From Spirilliplanes yamanashiensis (GTDB lineage: Bacteria; Actinomycetota; Actinomycetes; Mycobacteriales; Micromonosporaceae), in NCBI RefSeq assembly GCF_016863475.1, contig NZ_BOOY01000003.1:186001-250000 (forward strand): DNA of 64,000 nt, given 5' to 3'. The notes under the pieces were generated by a model that saw only the letters and a program-made list of their open reading frames with translations, ran no database searches and was not told where the DNA came from. A program made the translations under genes and the position numbers. Numbering within the stretch: the stretch's first letter is position 1; the number at the start of each line of letters is the position of its first letter. Positions 26,580 through 35,245 of this stretch are shown in pieces.

Positions 26580-27748
26580 GCGGGCACCACGAGCAGCTCG
26601 CGGCGGCCGGAGCAGAGCATCTCGGTCCCGTCCTCCGTCACGACCACGGTGTCCTCGATCATCATGCCGCCCCAGCCCAGCTCGTAGTACGGCGTCTCGA
26701 AGCAGAACGTCATCCCCGGCTCCAGGGTGGCGTCGACGTCCGGCGCGATGACCGGCGGCTCGTAGATGCTCAGGCCGATGCCGTGGCCGCAGTGCTGGCG
26801 GCGGTACCGGGGCACGTGCGCGCCGGTGCCGTCGAGCCCGGCCCGGAACAGCTCGGCGGCGGTGACGCCGGGCCGGGCCAGGTCGAGCTGCGCCTGCTCG
26901 CCCGCGTACACGGCCGCGTAGACGGCGAGCTGGCGCTCGTCCGGCTCGCCCAGCACGGCGGTGCGGCCGATGTCGGACCAGTAGCCGCCGACCACGCAGC
27001 CCACGTCGAAGCGGGCGGTCTCGCCGGGCTGCCAGCGCCGGTCGGTGGGCACGACGTCGGCGAGGGCGCTGCGCTCGCCCGTCGTGGCGACGACGAACCG
27101 GGGGTCGCCGCCGCCGGCCACCATCGTGCCGGCGATGGCGGCAGCCAGCTCGCGCTCGGTGACGCCGGGGGCGGCGGCCGCCACGGCCGCCTCGACCGCC
27201 GCCTCGGACAGCCGGGCGGCGTACCGGAGCATCGCGACCTCGGCCGGCAGCTTGCGCGACCGGGCCTGTGCCACCAGCGGGGTGGCGTCCTCCTGCGCGA
27301 CGCGGGCGCCGGCCGGCAGCGCCCCGAGCACCGACCGCAGCGCCGCGGTCAGGTCGGGGTTGCGGTCCGCCATGGCGGCGATGTCGTGGTGGTCGCCCGG
27401 CACGGCCGCGCCGGTGCCCGCCTCGACGTAGAAGCGGCCGAACGGCACCAGCCGGTCGACGGCGATGCCGGCCGCGGCGGCGGCGGGCGCGTCCGCGGCC
27501 GGGCAGACCAGCCACAGGTCGTCGCCGGTCACGACGGCCGCGATCCGGTGGGTCCGGAACACCTGGCCGGGCATGCTGCGGTAGCCGGTGGCGTACAGGA
27601 CGCTCTCCGGCTCGGTCAGCACGACGGCGTCGTACGGGGCGGCCGCCAGCACGGACCGCAGCCGGGCGAGCCGCTGCGCCGCCAGCTCGCCCAGGTCGAC
27701 GTCCGGCGCCGGCGGGAGGGCCGCCGCCGTCGTCAGGAGCCCGGTCAC
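26576..27748 (-). CDS. M24-fold metallohydrolase (Xaa-Pro aminopeptidase/creatinase-like)
   Basis: A 390-residue 'pita-bread' protein with an N-terminal creatinase-like domain (about 20-150) and the catalytic domain after it. All five expected metal ligands can be seen: Asp in RFDVGC, Asp in WSDIGR, His in CGHGIGL, Glu in FCFETPYYE and Glu in MIEDTVVV. It is therefore likely a metal-dependent peptidase or amidohydrolase and not metal-free creatinase. Its GTG overlaps the stop of the preceding LLM gene, and its own stop overlaps the PLP enzyme. Confidence 0.85.
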   Translation of the reverse strand: MTGLLTTAAALPPAPDVDLGELAAQRLARLRSVLAAAPYDAVVLTEPESVLYATGYRSMPGQVFRTHRIAAVVTGDDLWLVCPAADAPAAAAAGIAVDRLVPFGRFYVEAGTGAAVPGDHHDIAAMADRNPDLTAALRSVLGALPAGARVAQEDATPLVAQARSRKLPAEVAMLRYAARLSEAAVEAAVAAAAPGVTERELAAAIAGTMVAGGGDPRFVVATTGERSALADVVPTDRRWQPGETARFDVGCVVGGYWSDIGRTAVLGEPDERQLAVYAAVYAGEQAQLDLARPGVTAAELFRAGLDGTGAHVPRYRRQHCGHGIGLSIYEPPVIAPDVDATLEPGMTFCFETPYYELGWGGMMIEDTVVVTEDGTEMLCSGRRELLVVPA

Positions 27749-28758
27749 GGTGCCACCGCCCCGATGACCTCGCCGCTGAACTGCGCCATCGCGTCGAGCG
27801 TCTCGTCGACGGAGTCGGCCGCGAACAGCAGCGCCGCCATCGTCGTCACCCCCGCCTCCCGGTACGCCTCGACCTGCTCCGCGATGTCCTGCGGCGTGCC
27901 GATGAGGTTGCGGGTCATCAGGTCCGCCACGCCCTGGTCCTTCAGCGTGGTCTTCGACAGCGACACCAGGTGGTTGAACAGCTGCGACGACTCGAAGCGC
28001 CGCCACGCCTGCTCCCGGGTCGGCGCGACGCTCACGCACACCTGCAGCGCCACGTCGAAGTCGTCCGGCAGCCGGCGGCCGTGCTGCTCCGCCTCGTCCC
28101 GGATGGACCCGAGGCCCGCGCGCACCTCGCCCGCCGACAGGCACGCGGGCAACCAGCCGTCCGCCAGCCGCGCCGCGCGCGACCGCGAGCCGGGGGAGTT
28201 GCCGCCGGACAGGATCGGCAGCCGCTCCTGCACCGGCTTCGGGTAGCTCTCCACGTCGGCGAACTCCACCCACTTGCCGGTGAAGCTGGACCGGCGCTCG
28301 GTGAACAGGCTGCGCAGGGCCACGATGGCCTCCTCGGCGTGCTCGCCGCGGTGCAGGCGCTTCGCGCCCGGCTGCATCGCCTCGAACTCCTCCCGGTAGG
28401 CGCCGATGCCCACGCCGAGCACCGCCCGCCCGTGCGACAGGTGGTCGAGCGTCGCCACCTGCTTGGCCGCCACGACCGGGTGCCGGAACGGCAGCACCAT
28501 GATCGCCGTGCCGAGCCGGACCCGTTCGGTGACCGCGGCGACGTAGCTGAAGTAGGCGAACGGGTCGTAGTAGCGCGGCGGCCGGTCGAAGTCGCCGCGC
28601 ACGTAGCGCTGGGTCGTGACGTGGTCGTTGCCCCAGACCGACTCGAAGCCCAGCCGCTCGGCGGCCCGCGCCAGCTCGACCGCCTGGTCGATGTCGGCGT
28701 ACGGCACGGCGTACATGAGTCCCTCGGTGCCCGTCGGCACGCCCAGGCCGAACCGCAT
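27745..28758 (-). CDS. LLM-class flavin (F420-dependent) oxidoreductase 2
   Basis: A 337-residue luciferase-like protein starting MRFGLGVPTGTEG. It has the segments AERLGFESVWGNDHV, VRLGTAIMVLPFRHPVVAAKQ and LDHLSHGRAVLGVGIG (about 105-120) that mark F420/FMN-dependent LLM enzymes. It overlaps the permease stop by one base. With two LLM enzymes in one operon, an oxidative ring-opening or N-/C-oxidation cascade is plausible; the substrate is not known. Confidence 0.87.
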   Translation of the reverse strand: MRFGLGVPTGTEGLMYAVPYADIDQAVELARAAERLGFESVWGNDHVTTQRYVRGDFDRPPRYYDPFAYFSYVAAVTERVRLGTAIMVLPFRHPVVAAKQVATLDHLSHGRAVLGVGIGAYREEFEAMQPGAKRLHRGEHAEEAIVALRSLFTERRSSFTGKWVEFADVESYPKPVQERLPILSGGNSPGSRSRAARLADGWLPACLSAGEVRAGLGSIRDEAEQHGRRLPDDFDVALQVCVSVAPTREQAWRRFESSQLFNHLVSLSKTTLKDQGVADLMTRNLIGTPQDIAEQVEAYREAGVTTMAALLFAADSVDETLDAMAQFSGEVIGAVAP

Positions 28759-30074
28759 CACGCCTCCACCGGCCGGGCCGGGCGCACCCGGCGCATGGCC
28801 AGGCCGGCCAGCGCGTACAGCACGAAGCCGGAGACCAGCCCCTCGATCGCGTTCACCAGCAGGAACTCGGCGTAGTAGGCGATGAGCGCGGCGACGATCC
28901 AGCACGCCACGGCCTCCCACCGCACGGCCGGCACGTCCCGCAGGACCGTCGCGCCGGCCGCCCGGCGCTGCACCACCCAGAAGTGGGCGATGAGCAGGCC
29001 CGCGAACGGCGGCACCACCACCCCGATCACGCCGAGGAACTTGCCGAACTGGTCGGCCAGGCCGAGGAACGCGATGCCGACGGCGATGACGACCGCGACG
29101 ACCGTCCACACCGGCTTCCTGATCTTCGCCTTGAGCAGGTTCGACGCCGACGTGAACGCCAGCGACGCCGAGTAGATGTTGTTGTCCGCGGTGTTCCACA
29201 GCGCCAGGAACAGCAGCACGGCGGCGGGCGCCAGCAGGCCCAGGCCCTGCATGACGACGACGAAGTTGCTGTTGCCCACCTTCATCGCCGAGACGGTGGC
29301 GATGGTCTCGAAGATGCCGACGCCGACGACGAAGCTCAGGAAGCAGGAGATCACCACGTCGCGGGCCCGCAGCGCGTACCGCTGGACGTCGGACACCAGC
29401 GCGGCGCCGGTGATCCACGTCGCGATGACGGCGCTGATCGCCGCCGAGAACCCGATCGCCTTCGCCGGCTCGACGGCGAAGACCTCGCCGAAGCCGCCGT
29501 CGAGGCTGCCGATCCGGAACAGCGCGAACACGCCGATGGCGACCTGCACGGGCACGGCGATCGCGGAGAACTTGTGCAGCCCCTTGAAGCCGAAGATCGC
29601 CGTGGTGAGGATGGCCAGCGCGAAGGCGACGACGAACACCCCCGACGGGATGGCGGGGATGAGCTTGTTCACCGCGCCGCCCCAGGTGTCCATGAGCACG
29701 CCGATGAAGCCCATCGCCACGACGCCCAGCACGATGGAGACGCCGACCGAGCCGGCGCTGCCGAACACGGCCCGCGACGACAGGTAGCTGGTCAGGCCGG
29801 TGCGGAAGCCGATGAGCCCGATGAGCGAGGCGACGACCGCCAGCACCAGGTTGCCGAGCGCGATGGCGGCCATGCCCTCGCCGAACGAGGTGCCGGAGCC
29901 GACCACCCCGCCGACCAGGAAGCTGCTGACGCTGATGTTCCAGCCGACCTGCACCACGATCAGCTGGAGGAGCGGCTTGCGCCGCGACGGGGGTACCGGC
30001 TCGAGGGCATGGTCGTCCATGGCCTCGGCGATGTTCTCTTCCCTGGTACGAACCGGTGGTTCCTCGACGGACAT
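28758..30074 (-). CDS. NCS1 family nucleobase/cytosine-type permease
   Basis: A 438-residue transporter with about twelve hydrophobic segments. A charged N-terminal tail is followed by VQVGWNISVSSFLVGGVVGSG, an NCS1-type first helix with a glycine-rich stretch (CodB-like). The family carries cytosine, purines, allantoin, hydantoins or thiamine precursors with Na+ or H+. ATG 30074 is preceded by GGGGA; upstream in-frame starts lack one. First gene of the operon, divergent from the PucR-type regulator, so it probably imports the compound degraded by the enzymes that follow. Confidence 0.9.
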   Translation of the reverse strand: MSVEEPPVRTREENIAEAMDDHALEPVPPSRRKPLLQLIVVQVGWNISVSSFLVGGVVGSGTSFGEGMAAIALGNLVLAVVASLIGLIGFRTGLTSYLSSRAVFGSAGSVGVSIVLGVVAMGFIGVLMDTWGGAVNKLIPAIPSGVFVVAFALAILTTAIFGFKGLHKFSAIAVPVQVAIGVFALFRIGSLDGGFGEVFAVEPAKAIGFSAAISAVIATWITGAALVSDVQRYALRARDVVISCFLSFVVGVGIFETIATVSAMKVGNSNFVVVMQGLGLLAPAAVLLFLALWNTADNNIYSASLAFTSASNLLKAKIRKPVWTVVAVVIAVGIAFLGLADQFGKFLGVIGVVVPPFAGLLIAHFWVVQRRAAGATVLRDVPAVRWEAVACWIVAALIAYYAEFLLVNAIEGLVSGFVLYALAGLAMRRVRPARPVEA

Positions 30075-30117
30075 CGCATTCCCCAATCCGAGGCTGGCCG
30101 CCATTGGCGATTCACCA

Positions 30118-30123
30118 CATAAT
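30118..30123 (+). promoter_or_regulatory. Possible -10 box in the permease/PucR divergent region
   Basis: CATAAT, an AT-rich hexamer in the 107-bp divergent gap (30075-30181). It would give the PucR-type gene a leader of about 50 nt. No clear -35 box or operator dyad is visible. Confidence 0.3.
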
Positions 30124-30181
30124 CGGGGAGGGGTCGCGGCGGCGCTACCTCGCGAAACCGGAAGTTGGGCGGGGACTTCTT

Positions 30182-31372
30182 GTGGATGTGCCACAACGAG
30201 CACACGGCCTTGTCGGCCAGGTTTCCGACATCGCCCGGGTTCTGGTCGCCGATGTGTGGCGCCAGTTGCCGGGCTATGACGAGGACCGCATGGACCTCGA
30301 CGACCTCGCCGGCACGATCACCCCGAACATCCGCACGCTGCTGCTCGCCGTCGCGGAACGCCGCGCCCCGCTCGACGACGAGCTGACCACCGCCGCCCAG
30401 CTGGGGGAGCGCCGCGCCATTCAGGGCGTGCCCATCGAGGCGGTGGTGACGTCGTGGCACAAGGCCGAGCGCGAGGTCTTCGCCTGGCTGGCCGCCGTCG
30501 ACCCGCCGCTCACCGCCGAGGAGCACCGGCAGGTCGCCCGCGACCTCGCGGCCGCCATCGACGTGCTGACGGCCGCGTCGACCGAGGCGTACCGCCGCAC
30601 CCGCACCGAGGTCGCCGCGCACCTGGAGCAGATCGCCACCGACCTGGTGTCCCGGCTCACCGGCGCGGAGCGGCTCGACCCGCTGGTCATCGAGGAGCGC
30701 GCCCGGCTGGTCGGCGTGGCCGTGCAGGAGCCGCACCGCGCCCTGGCCGTGCGCGGCCTGCGCGACGACGACCGGCACCTGCTCGACCGGGCGCAGCGGC
30801 TCGTGCTCGACGCGATCCGCCCCAAGCTGCACAGCCGGACGGTCGTCGGGTCGCGCGGCGACGTCGCGGTCATCGTCGCCCCGGAGGTGCCCGGCCTGAC
30901 CGACGTGCTCGGCCGGGTCGTGCAGCGGTCGCGGCGGGACGCGTTCGTCGTCGGCGTCGGGCTGCCCCGGCCCCGGTTCGGCGAGGTGGCCGGGTCGTGC
31001 CGGGAGGCCATGGCCGCCCTGGAGGTGGGGCGCCGCCGCCCGCCCGCCGCCGGGGTCGTGGAGTTCGCGGCGGTGGCCGCCGACGTGCTGCTGCTGGAGA
31101 ACCCGCTCGACTCCCGCCAGGTGGTGCGCAGCGCCCTCGGGCCGATCCTGGGCCGGCCGCAGCTGGTGGCGACGCTGGACACCTACCTGCGGTGCGGGCT
31201 GTCCACCCGGGCCACCGCGGTCAGCCTCGACCTGCACGACAACACGGTCACCTACCGGATGCGCCAGATCACCGAGGCGCTGCGGGTGTCCGCCCCCGCC
31301 GACCTGGTGCGCGCCGACATCCTGATGGCGCTGCGCGCCCGCGAGCTGGAGGCGCTGGCGCCCCCGTACTAG
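30182..31372 (+). CDS. PucR/CdaR-type transcription regulator
   Basis: A 396-residue regulator. The N-terminal half (about 20-160) resembles the RsbRD N-terminal domain found in many actinobacterial PucR-like proteins. A central GGDEF-like remnant domain follows, and the C-terminal HTH (LSTRATAVSLDLHDNTVTYRMRQI, in two parts, last 60 residues) is the PucR_2 type. Members sense nitrogen compounds such as purines and activate breakdown genes. Divergent placement next to the permease operon marks that operon as the target. GTG 30182 is a best guess (GGGGA about 8 nt upstream). Confidence 0.85.
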   Translation: MDVPQRAHGLVGQVSDIARVLVADVWRQLPGYDEDRMDLDDLAGTITPNIRTLLLAVAERRAPLDDELTTAAQLGERRAIQGVPIEAVVTSWHKAEREVFAWLAAVDPPLTAEEHRQVARDLAAAIDVLTAASTEAYRRTRTEVAAHLEQIATDLVSRLTGAERLDPLVIEERARLVGVAVQEPHRALAVRGLRDDDRHLLDRAQRLVLDAIRPKLHSRTVVGSRGDVAVIVAPEVPGLTDVLGRVVQRSRRDAFVVGVGLPRPRFGEVAGSCREAMAALEVGRRRPPAAGVVEFAAVAADVLLLENPLDSRQVVRSALGPILGRPQLVATLDTYLRCGLSTRATAVSLDLHDNTVTYRMRQITEALRVSAPADLVRADILMALRARELEALAPPY

Positions 31373-33063
31373 CGGGCGTAGCGCTCGCGGCGCACCGTCG
31401 GGCGGCGGCCCCGGATGGTGCTGCGCTGCATGGCCGCGATGACCATGTCGGCGGCCGGTTCCGGCACCTCCACCAGCGCGAAGCGGTCGGTGATCTGGAT
31501 GGCGCCGATCTCGCGCGAGCTGAGCCCGGACTCGCCGGCGATCGCGCCGACCAGGTCCTGCGGGCGCAGCCCGGCCCGCCGGCCGATGCCGAAGAACAGC
31601 CGGGCCACCCCGGCCGCGGCGGGGTTGTCGCGCCCGCCGCCGCCGCGGCGGCTGTCGCGGCTGTCGCGGTCCTGCGGATCGCGGCCGCGCGGCGGCAGCG
31701 CCGCCGACGGGATCTCCTCCTCGTCGACGTCCCCGCCGGCCGCCTCGTGCAGCAGCTTCACCGCGGCCAGGGCGACGTTCTCGACGTCGAACTCGTCGGT
31801 GAGGGAGTCGATGACGACCCGGAAACGCTCCAGGTCGTCGGTCTCCAGGCTGGCCTGCAGGGCGGCGCGGGTCAGCTCCAGGCGGCGGGCCCGCAGGTCC
31901 GTCACCGTCGGCAGCTTCTCCAGGGTGATGCGCTGGCCGGTGAGCCGCTCGATCGCCTTGAGCATGCGCTGCTCGCGCGGCTCGGCCAGCGTGATCGCAG
32001 AGCCCTCGCGCCCGGCCCGGCCGACCCGGCCGATGCGGTGCACGTACGCCTCGGGGGCCGCCGGCACGTTGAAGTTGATGACGTGGGTGAGCTGCTCGAC
32101 GTCGAGGCCGCGCGCCGCCACGTCGGTGGCGACCAGCAGCTCGGTGCTGCCGCCGCGCAGGCGGCCCATGACCCGGTCGCGCTGGTCCTGGCTCATGCCG
32201 CCGTGCAGCGCCTCGGCCCGGTAGCCCCGGCCGTTCAGCGTCTCGGTGACCTGGTCGACCTCCTCGCGCGTGCGGCAGAAGACGATCGCCGCCGACGGGG
32301 CCTCCACGTCGAGGATGCGGCCCAGGGCGGCCGGCTTGTGCGGCCGGGCGACGACGTACGCGCTCTGCCGCACCCGCGGCATGTCGCCGGGCGCGGTGGT
32401 CTCGCGGCCCATCGTGATGCGCACCGGCTCGCGCAGGTGGCGGCGGGCGATGCTGTCGATGCGCGGCGGCATCGTGGCGGAGAACAGCACTGTCTGCCGC
32501 TCGGCGGGGGTCTCGGCGAGGATCGCCTCGATGTCCTCGGCGAAGCCCATGTCGAGCATCTCGTCGGCCTCGTCGAGCACGACGGTGCGCACGTCGCCGA
32601 GGCGCAGGGTCTCCCGGGTGATGTGGTCGAGCACCCGGCCCGGCGTGCCGACGACGACGTCCACCCCGCGCTGCAACGCCTGAAGCTGGCGGCCGATCGG
32701 CTGCCCGCCGTACACCGGCAGGACGCGCACGCCCAGGTCGCGGCCGTAGCGGTGGACGGCCTGCGACACCTGCTCGGCGAGTTCGCGGGTCGGCACGAGG
32801 ACGAGCGCGGCGGGCCCGCCGTCGCGGCTGCCGGTGCTCAGCCCGTGCAGGACCGGCAGCGCGAACGCGGCCGTCTTGCCGGTGCCCGTCGCGGCCTGCC
32901 CGACGAGGTCGTGGCCCGCCACCAGCGGCGGGATGGCGCCCTGCTGGATCGGCGTGGGCTCCTCGTAGCCGAGGTTGGTCAGGGCGCGCAGCAGCTCGGG
33001 GCGCAGGCCCAGTCCGGCGAAACCCGCCTCGGCGTCCGCGGCGTCCAACGGGTTCTCGTCCAT
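31369..33063 (-). CDS. DEAD-box RNA helicase with DbpA-type RNA-binding domain
   Basis: A 564-residue helicase that remodels RNA or ribosome precursors. Q motif PTPIQQ (37-42), Walker A AATGTGKT (57-64), DEAD (164-167), SAT (195-197), and motif VI region HRIGRVGRAGREG. After a charged Asp/Arg/Gly linker, the last 80 residues (VARLFFGIGRRAGLRP to the end) form the DbpA-like RNA-binding domain of the DeaD/CsdA family. ATG 33063 lies 7 nt after TATCCT, so leaderless. It shares a CTAG stop overlap with the PucR-type gene. Confidence 0.95.
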   Translation of the reverse strand: MDENPLDAADAEAGFAGLGLRPELLRALTNLGYEEPTPIQQGAIPPLVAGHDLVGQAATGTGKTAAFALPVLHGLSTGSRDGGPAALVLVPTRELAEQVSQAVHRYGRDLGVRVLPVYGGQPIGRQLQALQRGVDVVVGTPGRVLDHITRETLRLGDVRTVVLDEADEMLDMGFAEDIEAILAETPAERQTVLFSATMPPRIDSIARRHLREPVRITMGRETTAPGDMPRVRQSAYVVARPHKPAALGRILDVEAPSAAIVFCRTREEVDQVTETLNGRGYRAEALHGGMSQDQRDRVMGRLRGGSTELLVATDVAARGLDVEQLTHVINFNVPAAPEAYVHRIGRVGRAGREGSAITLAEPREQRMLKAIERLTGQRITLEKLPTVTDLRARRLELTRAALQASLETDDLERFRVVIDSLTDEFDVENVALAAVKLLHEAAGGDVDEEEIPSAALPPRGRDPQDRDSRDSRRGGGGRDNPAAAGVARLFFGIGRRAGLRPQDLVGAIAGESGLSSREIGAIQITDRFALVEVPEPAADMVIAAMQRSTIRGRRPTVRRERYAR

Positions 33064-33070
33064 GGCGACA

Positions 33071-33076
33071 AGGATA
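33071..33076 (-). promoter_or_regulatory. -10 box of leaderless DEAD-box helicase gene
   Basis: TATCCT on the minus strand, 7 nt before ATG 33063. Confidence 0.55.
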
Positions 33077-33087
33077 GGAGGCGCGCC

Positions 33088-34587
33088 TCAGCCCCGGGCC
33101 CGCAGGTCCGTCTCGGTCGCCGAGGTGGACGTGCGGGCGTAGGCGACCAGGCCGCCGCCGGCGATCAGCGCCTGCCACAGCACGTTCTGCCAGCCGAGCG
33201 GGCTGCCGGTGGCGACCAGCACGAGCGTGGGCACGCCGAACAGCACCAGCAGGTCGTAGCCGACGACCATGGCCAGCACCGGCCCGGTCTCCAGGCTGCC
33301 CATCGGGGTGTCGATCGGCAGCAGGCCGTTCTGCACCAGGCCCATCCGCGCCCGGCGCACCGCCGCGGCCGCCGCGGCCGGGCCCAGCGCCAGGCCGAGC
33401 GCCCACCACGGCCCGGCGGGCAGCGCGCCGAGCAGGCCGAGCAGCAGCAGCGCGGCGGCCGCCCACAGCGAGCCCAGCGCCACCGGCACCCACAGGCGGG
33501 CCACCACGGCCTCGCGCGCGGTGACGGCGAGCAGGCGCAGCACCGCCGGGTTGGCGTCGGTGCGCACCGACGCGACCGTGGTGGACGCGGCGACCATCGC
33601 GCCGAGCAGCACCGCGACGGCGAGCAGGATCCGGGAGCCGTCCATGAGGGCCGCCGGGGCGAGGGTGGCGGCGGCCAGCCAGGCGAGCCGGCGGCGCTTG
33701 CGGCCCAGCAGGCGCAGGTCCTGCGCGGTGAGCACGGGCACCCGCCGCGGCAGCGGCGCGGACCGCCAGCGGCGGCTCGTCCAGTACCGCTGCTCCGCCA
33801 GCTCCTGCAGGAACGACGGCTGGCCGGTCAGCGCCGAGTCGGCCACCGTGCCCGCGGCGCGGGACGCGGCGAGCAGCACGTCGGCCGGGGTGCGGTCGAG
33901 CCGCCGGTACGCCCACGTGGCGAGCACCAGCACGGCGGCCAGCAGCGCGAGCACCGCGTACCGCAGCGGCCCCTCGCCCGGTCCCGCGCCCGCGGCGGCC
34001 GGCGGGCCGGTGCGCTCGACCACCATGCCGGCCGCGCCCGCCGTCACCGCCAGGTACGCCACCAGGTCGGCGCCGCGGGCCAGGCCGGGGCGGCGCTGCG
34101 CGACCGTGCCCAGCGCCACCAGCAGCACGGCGGTGAGCGCCCCGGCGGCGCACGTCAGCAGCAGCACGGCGGCCGGTGTGGGCCGGGCCGTCACCTGGCT
34201 GGCCGTGGCGAAGCCGGCCGCGGCCCCGGCGGCGGCGCCCGCCGCGGCGACGGCGCGGGCCGGGGCGCCCAGCAGCGCCCGCCGCGACACCGGGGCGGTG
34301 AGCAGCCACGACGCGGCCGGGCGGCTGATCACCAGCGGGCCGAGCTGGCGCAGCGCCAGGTGCAGCGCGCCCGCGCACACCAGCGGCACCCCGACGGCCG
34401 TCAGCCGGGTGCCGGTGGGCGCGGCCGGCCAGAACACGGCCCCGACGGTGGGCCAGAACATCCCCACGAGCACGGCGGCCAGCAGGGCGGCGAAGTACAG
34501 GTTGCCGAGCGCGGAGCCGGCGTCGAGGTGCGCGGCCTGGCGGCGGCGGATCCAGTGGCGGACCGGCGCGAGCGCGACGGCCGTCAC
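33088..34587 (-). CDS. Membrane component of an ABC exporter
   Basis: A 499-residue protein with about twelve hydrophobic segments, Ala/Leu/Val-rich, and a central cytoplasmic loop (about 250-310) with RYWTSRRWRSAPLPRR. It has no ABC-2 signature I can recognise, but its GTG start overlaps the stop codon of an ABC ATPase gene (GTGA), so it is most likely the permease of that pair. Similar large permeases paired with a small ATPase occur in actinobacteria; substrate unknown. Confidence 0.75.
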   Translation of the reverse strand: MTAVALAPVRHWIRRRQAAHLDAGSALGNLYFAALLAAVLVGMFWPTVGAVFWPAAPTGTRLTAVGVPLVCAGALHLALRQLGPLVISRPAASWLLTAPVSRRALLGAPARAVAAAGAAAGAAAGFATASQVTARPTPAAVLLLTCAAGALTAVLLVALGTVAQRRPGLARGADLVAYLAVTAGAAGMVVERTGPPAAAGAGPGEGPLRYAVLALLAAVLVLATWAYRRLDRTPADVLLAASRAAGTVADSALTGQPSFLQELAEQRYWTSRRWRSAPLPRRVPVLTAQDLRLLGRKRRRLAWLAAATLAPAALMDGSRILLAVAVLLGAMVAASTTVASVRTDANPAVLRLLAVTAREAVVARLWVPVALGSLWAAAALLLLGLLGALPAGPWWALGLALGPAAAAAAVRRARMGLVQNGLLPIDTPMGSLETGPVLAMVVGYDLLVLFGVPTLVLVATGSPLGWQNVLWQALIAGGGLVAYARTSTSATETDLRARG

Positions 34588-35222
34588 GGCCCGCAGAGCT
34601 CCGCGACGGACGTGACCAGCGCACCGGTGCCCGCGGCGAACTTCTCGTCGTGGCTGGCCAGCAGCACGGTGCCGCCGCCGGCCACGTAGTCGCGCAGCAG
34701 GCCCGCGACCAGCGACCGCGCGTCCGGGTCGAGGCGCTGCTCCGGCTCGTCGAGGATCAGCACCCGGCTGGGCCGCACGAACGCCATCGCCAGCGTCAGC
34801 CGCTGCTTCTGCCCGCTCGACAGCGACGTCGGCATGCTGTCCTCGTGCCCGGCGAGGCCGAGCAGCTCGAACGCCCGCTCGGCCGCGGCGTCGCCGTCGT
34901 CCAGGCCGTGCGCGCGGGTGACCAGCTCGGCGTGCTCGCGGGCGGTCAGCCCGGGGTACCAGCTCGGCGGCTCCACCGTGGTCACCACCTGCCGCCAGTG
35001 CTCGGCGTCGGTGCCCGGTTCGCGGCCCAGCACCAGCACGGAGCCGGCCTCCGGTCGCTGCAGCCCCGACACGGTGCGCAGCAGAGTGGACTTGCCGGCG
35101 CCGTTCTCGCCGATGACGCACGTGGCCGTGCCGCGCGGCACCTCCAGCGACAGGCCGTCGAGCACGGGGGCCGAGCCGTAGCCGACCACCAGGTCGCGCA
35201 CCTCGATCGCGGGTTGATCCAC
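34584..35222 (-). CDS. ABC transporter ATP-binding protein
   Basis: A compact 212-residue ATPase: Walker A GENGAGKST (about 36-44), signature LSSGQKQRLTLAM (unusual second Ser for Gly, LSSGQ), Walker B VLILDEPEQRLD and switch ASHDEKF. It lacks a C-terminal extra domain. GTG 35222 is 7 nt after TAGCGT, so leaderless, and it opens a two-gene transporter operon with the membrane component. Confidence 0.93.
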   Translation of the reverse strand: MDQPAIEVRDLVVGYGSAPVLDGLSLEVPRGTATCVIGENGAGKSTLLRTVSGLQRPEAGSVLVLGREPGTDAEHWRQVVTTVEPPSWYPGLTAREHAELVTRAHGLDDGDAAAERAFELLGLAGHEDSMPTSLSSGQKQRLTLAMAFVRPSRVLILDEPEQRLDPDARSLVAGLLRDYVAGGGTVLLASHDEKFAAGTGALVTSVAELCGP

Positions 35223-35229
35223 CCGGACG

Positions 35230-35235
35230 ACGCTA
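35230..35235 (-). promoter_or_regulatory. -10 box of leaderless ABC ATPase gene
   Basis: TAGCGT on the minus strand, 7 nt before GTG 35222. Confidence 0.55.
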
Positions 35236-35245
35236 GCAGTGCGGG

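Noticed and set aside
26576-27748. Calling the M24 protein creatinase
   Set aside because: All five metal ligands of the M24 peptidases are present, whereas creatinase lacks the metal site.
29960-34624. A 1554-residue open frame on the minus strand across five genes
   Set aside because: Its sequence is almost entirely Arg, Pro, Gly and Ala, as expected from a shadow frame in high-GC DNA. It runs across the well-supported permease, PucR-type, helicase and ABC genes.
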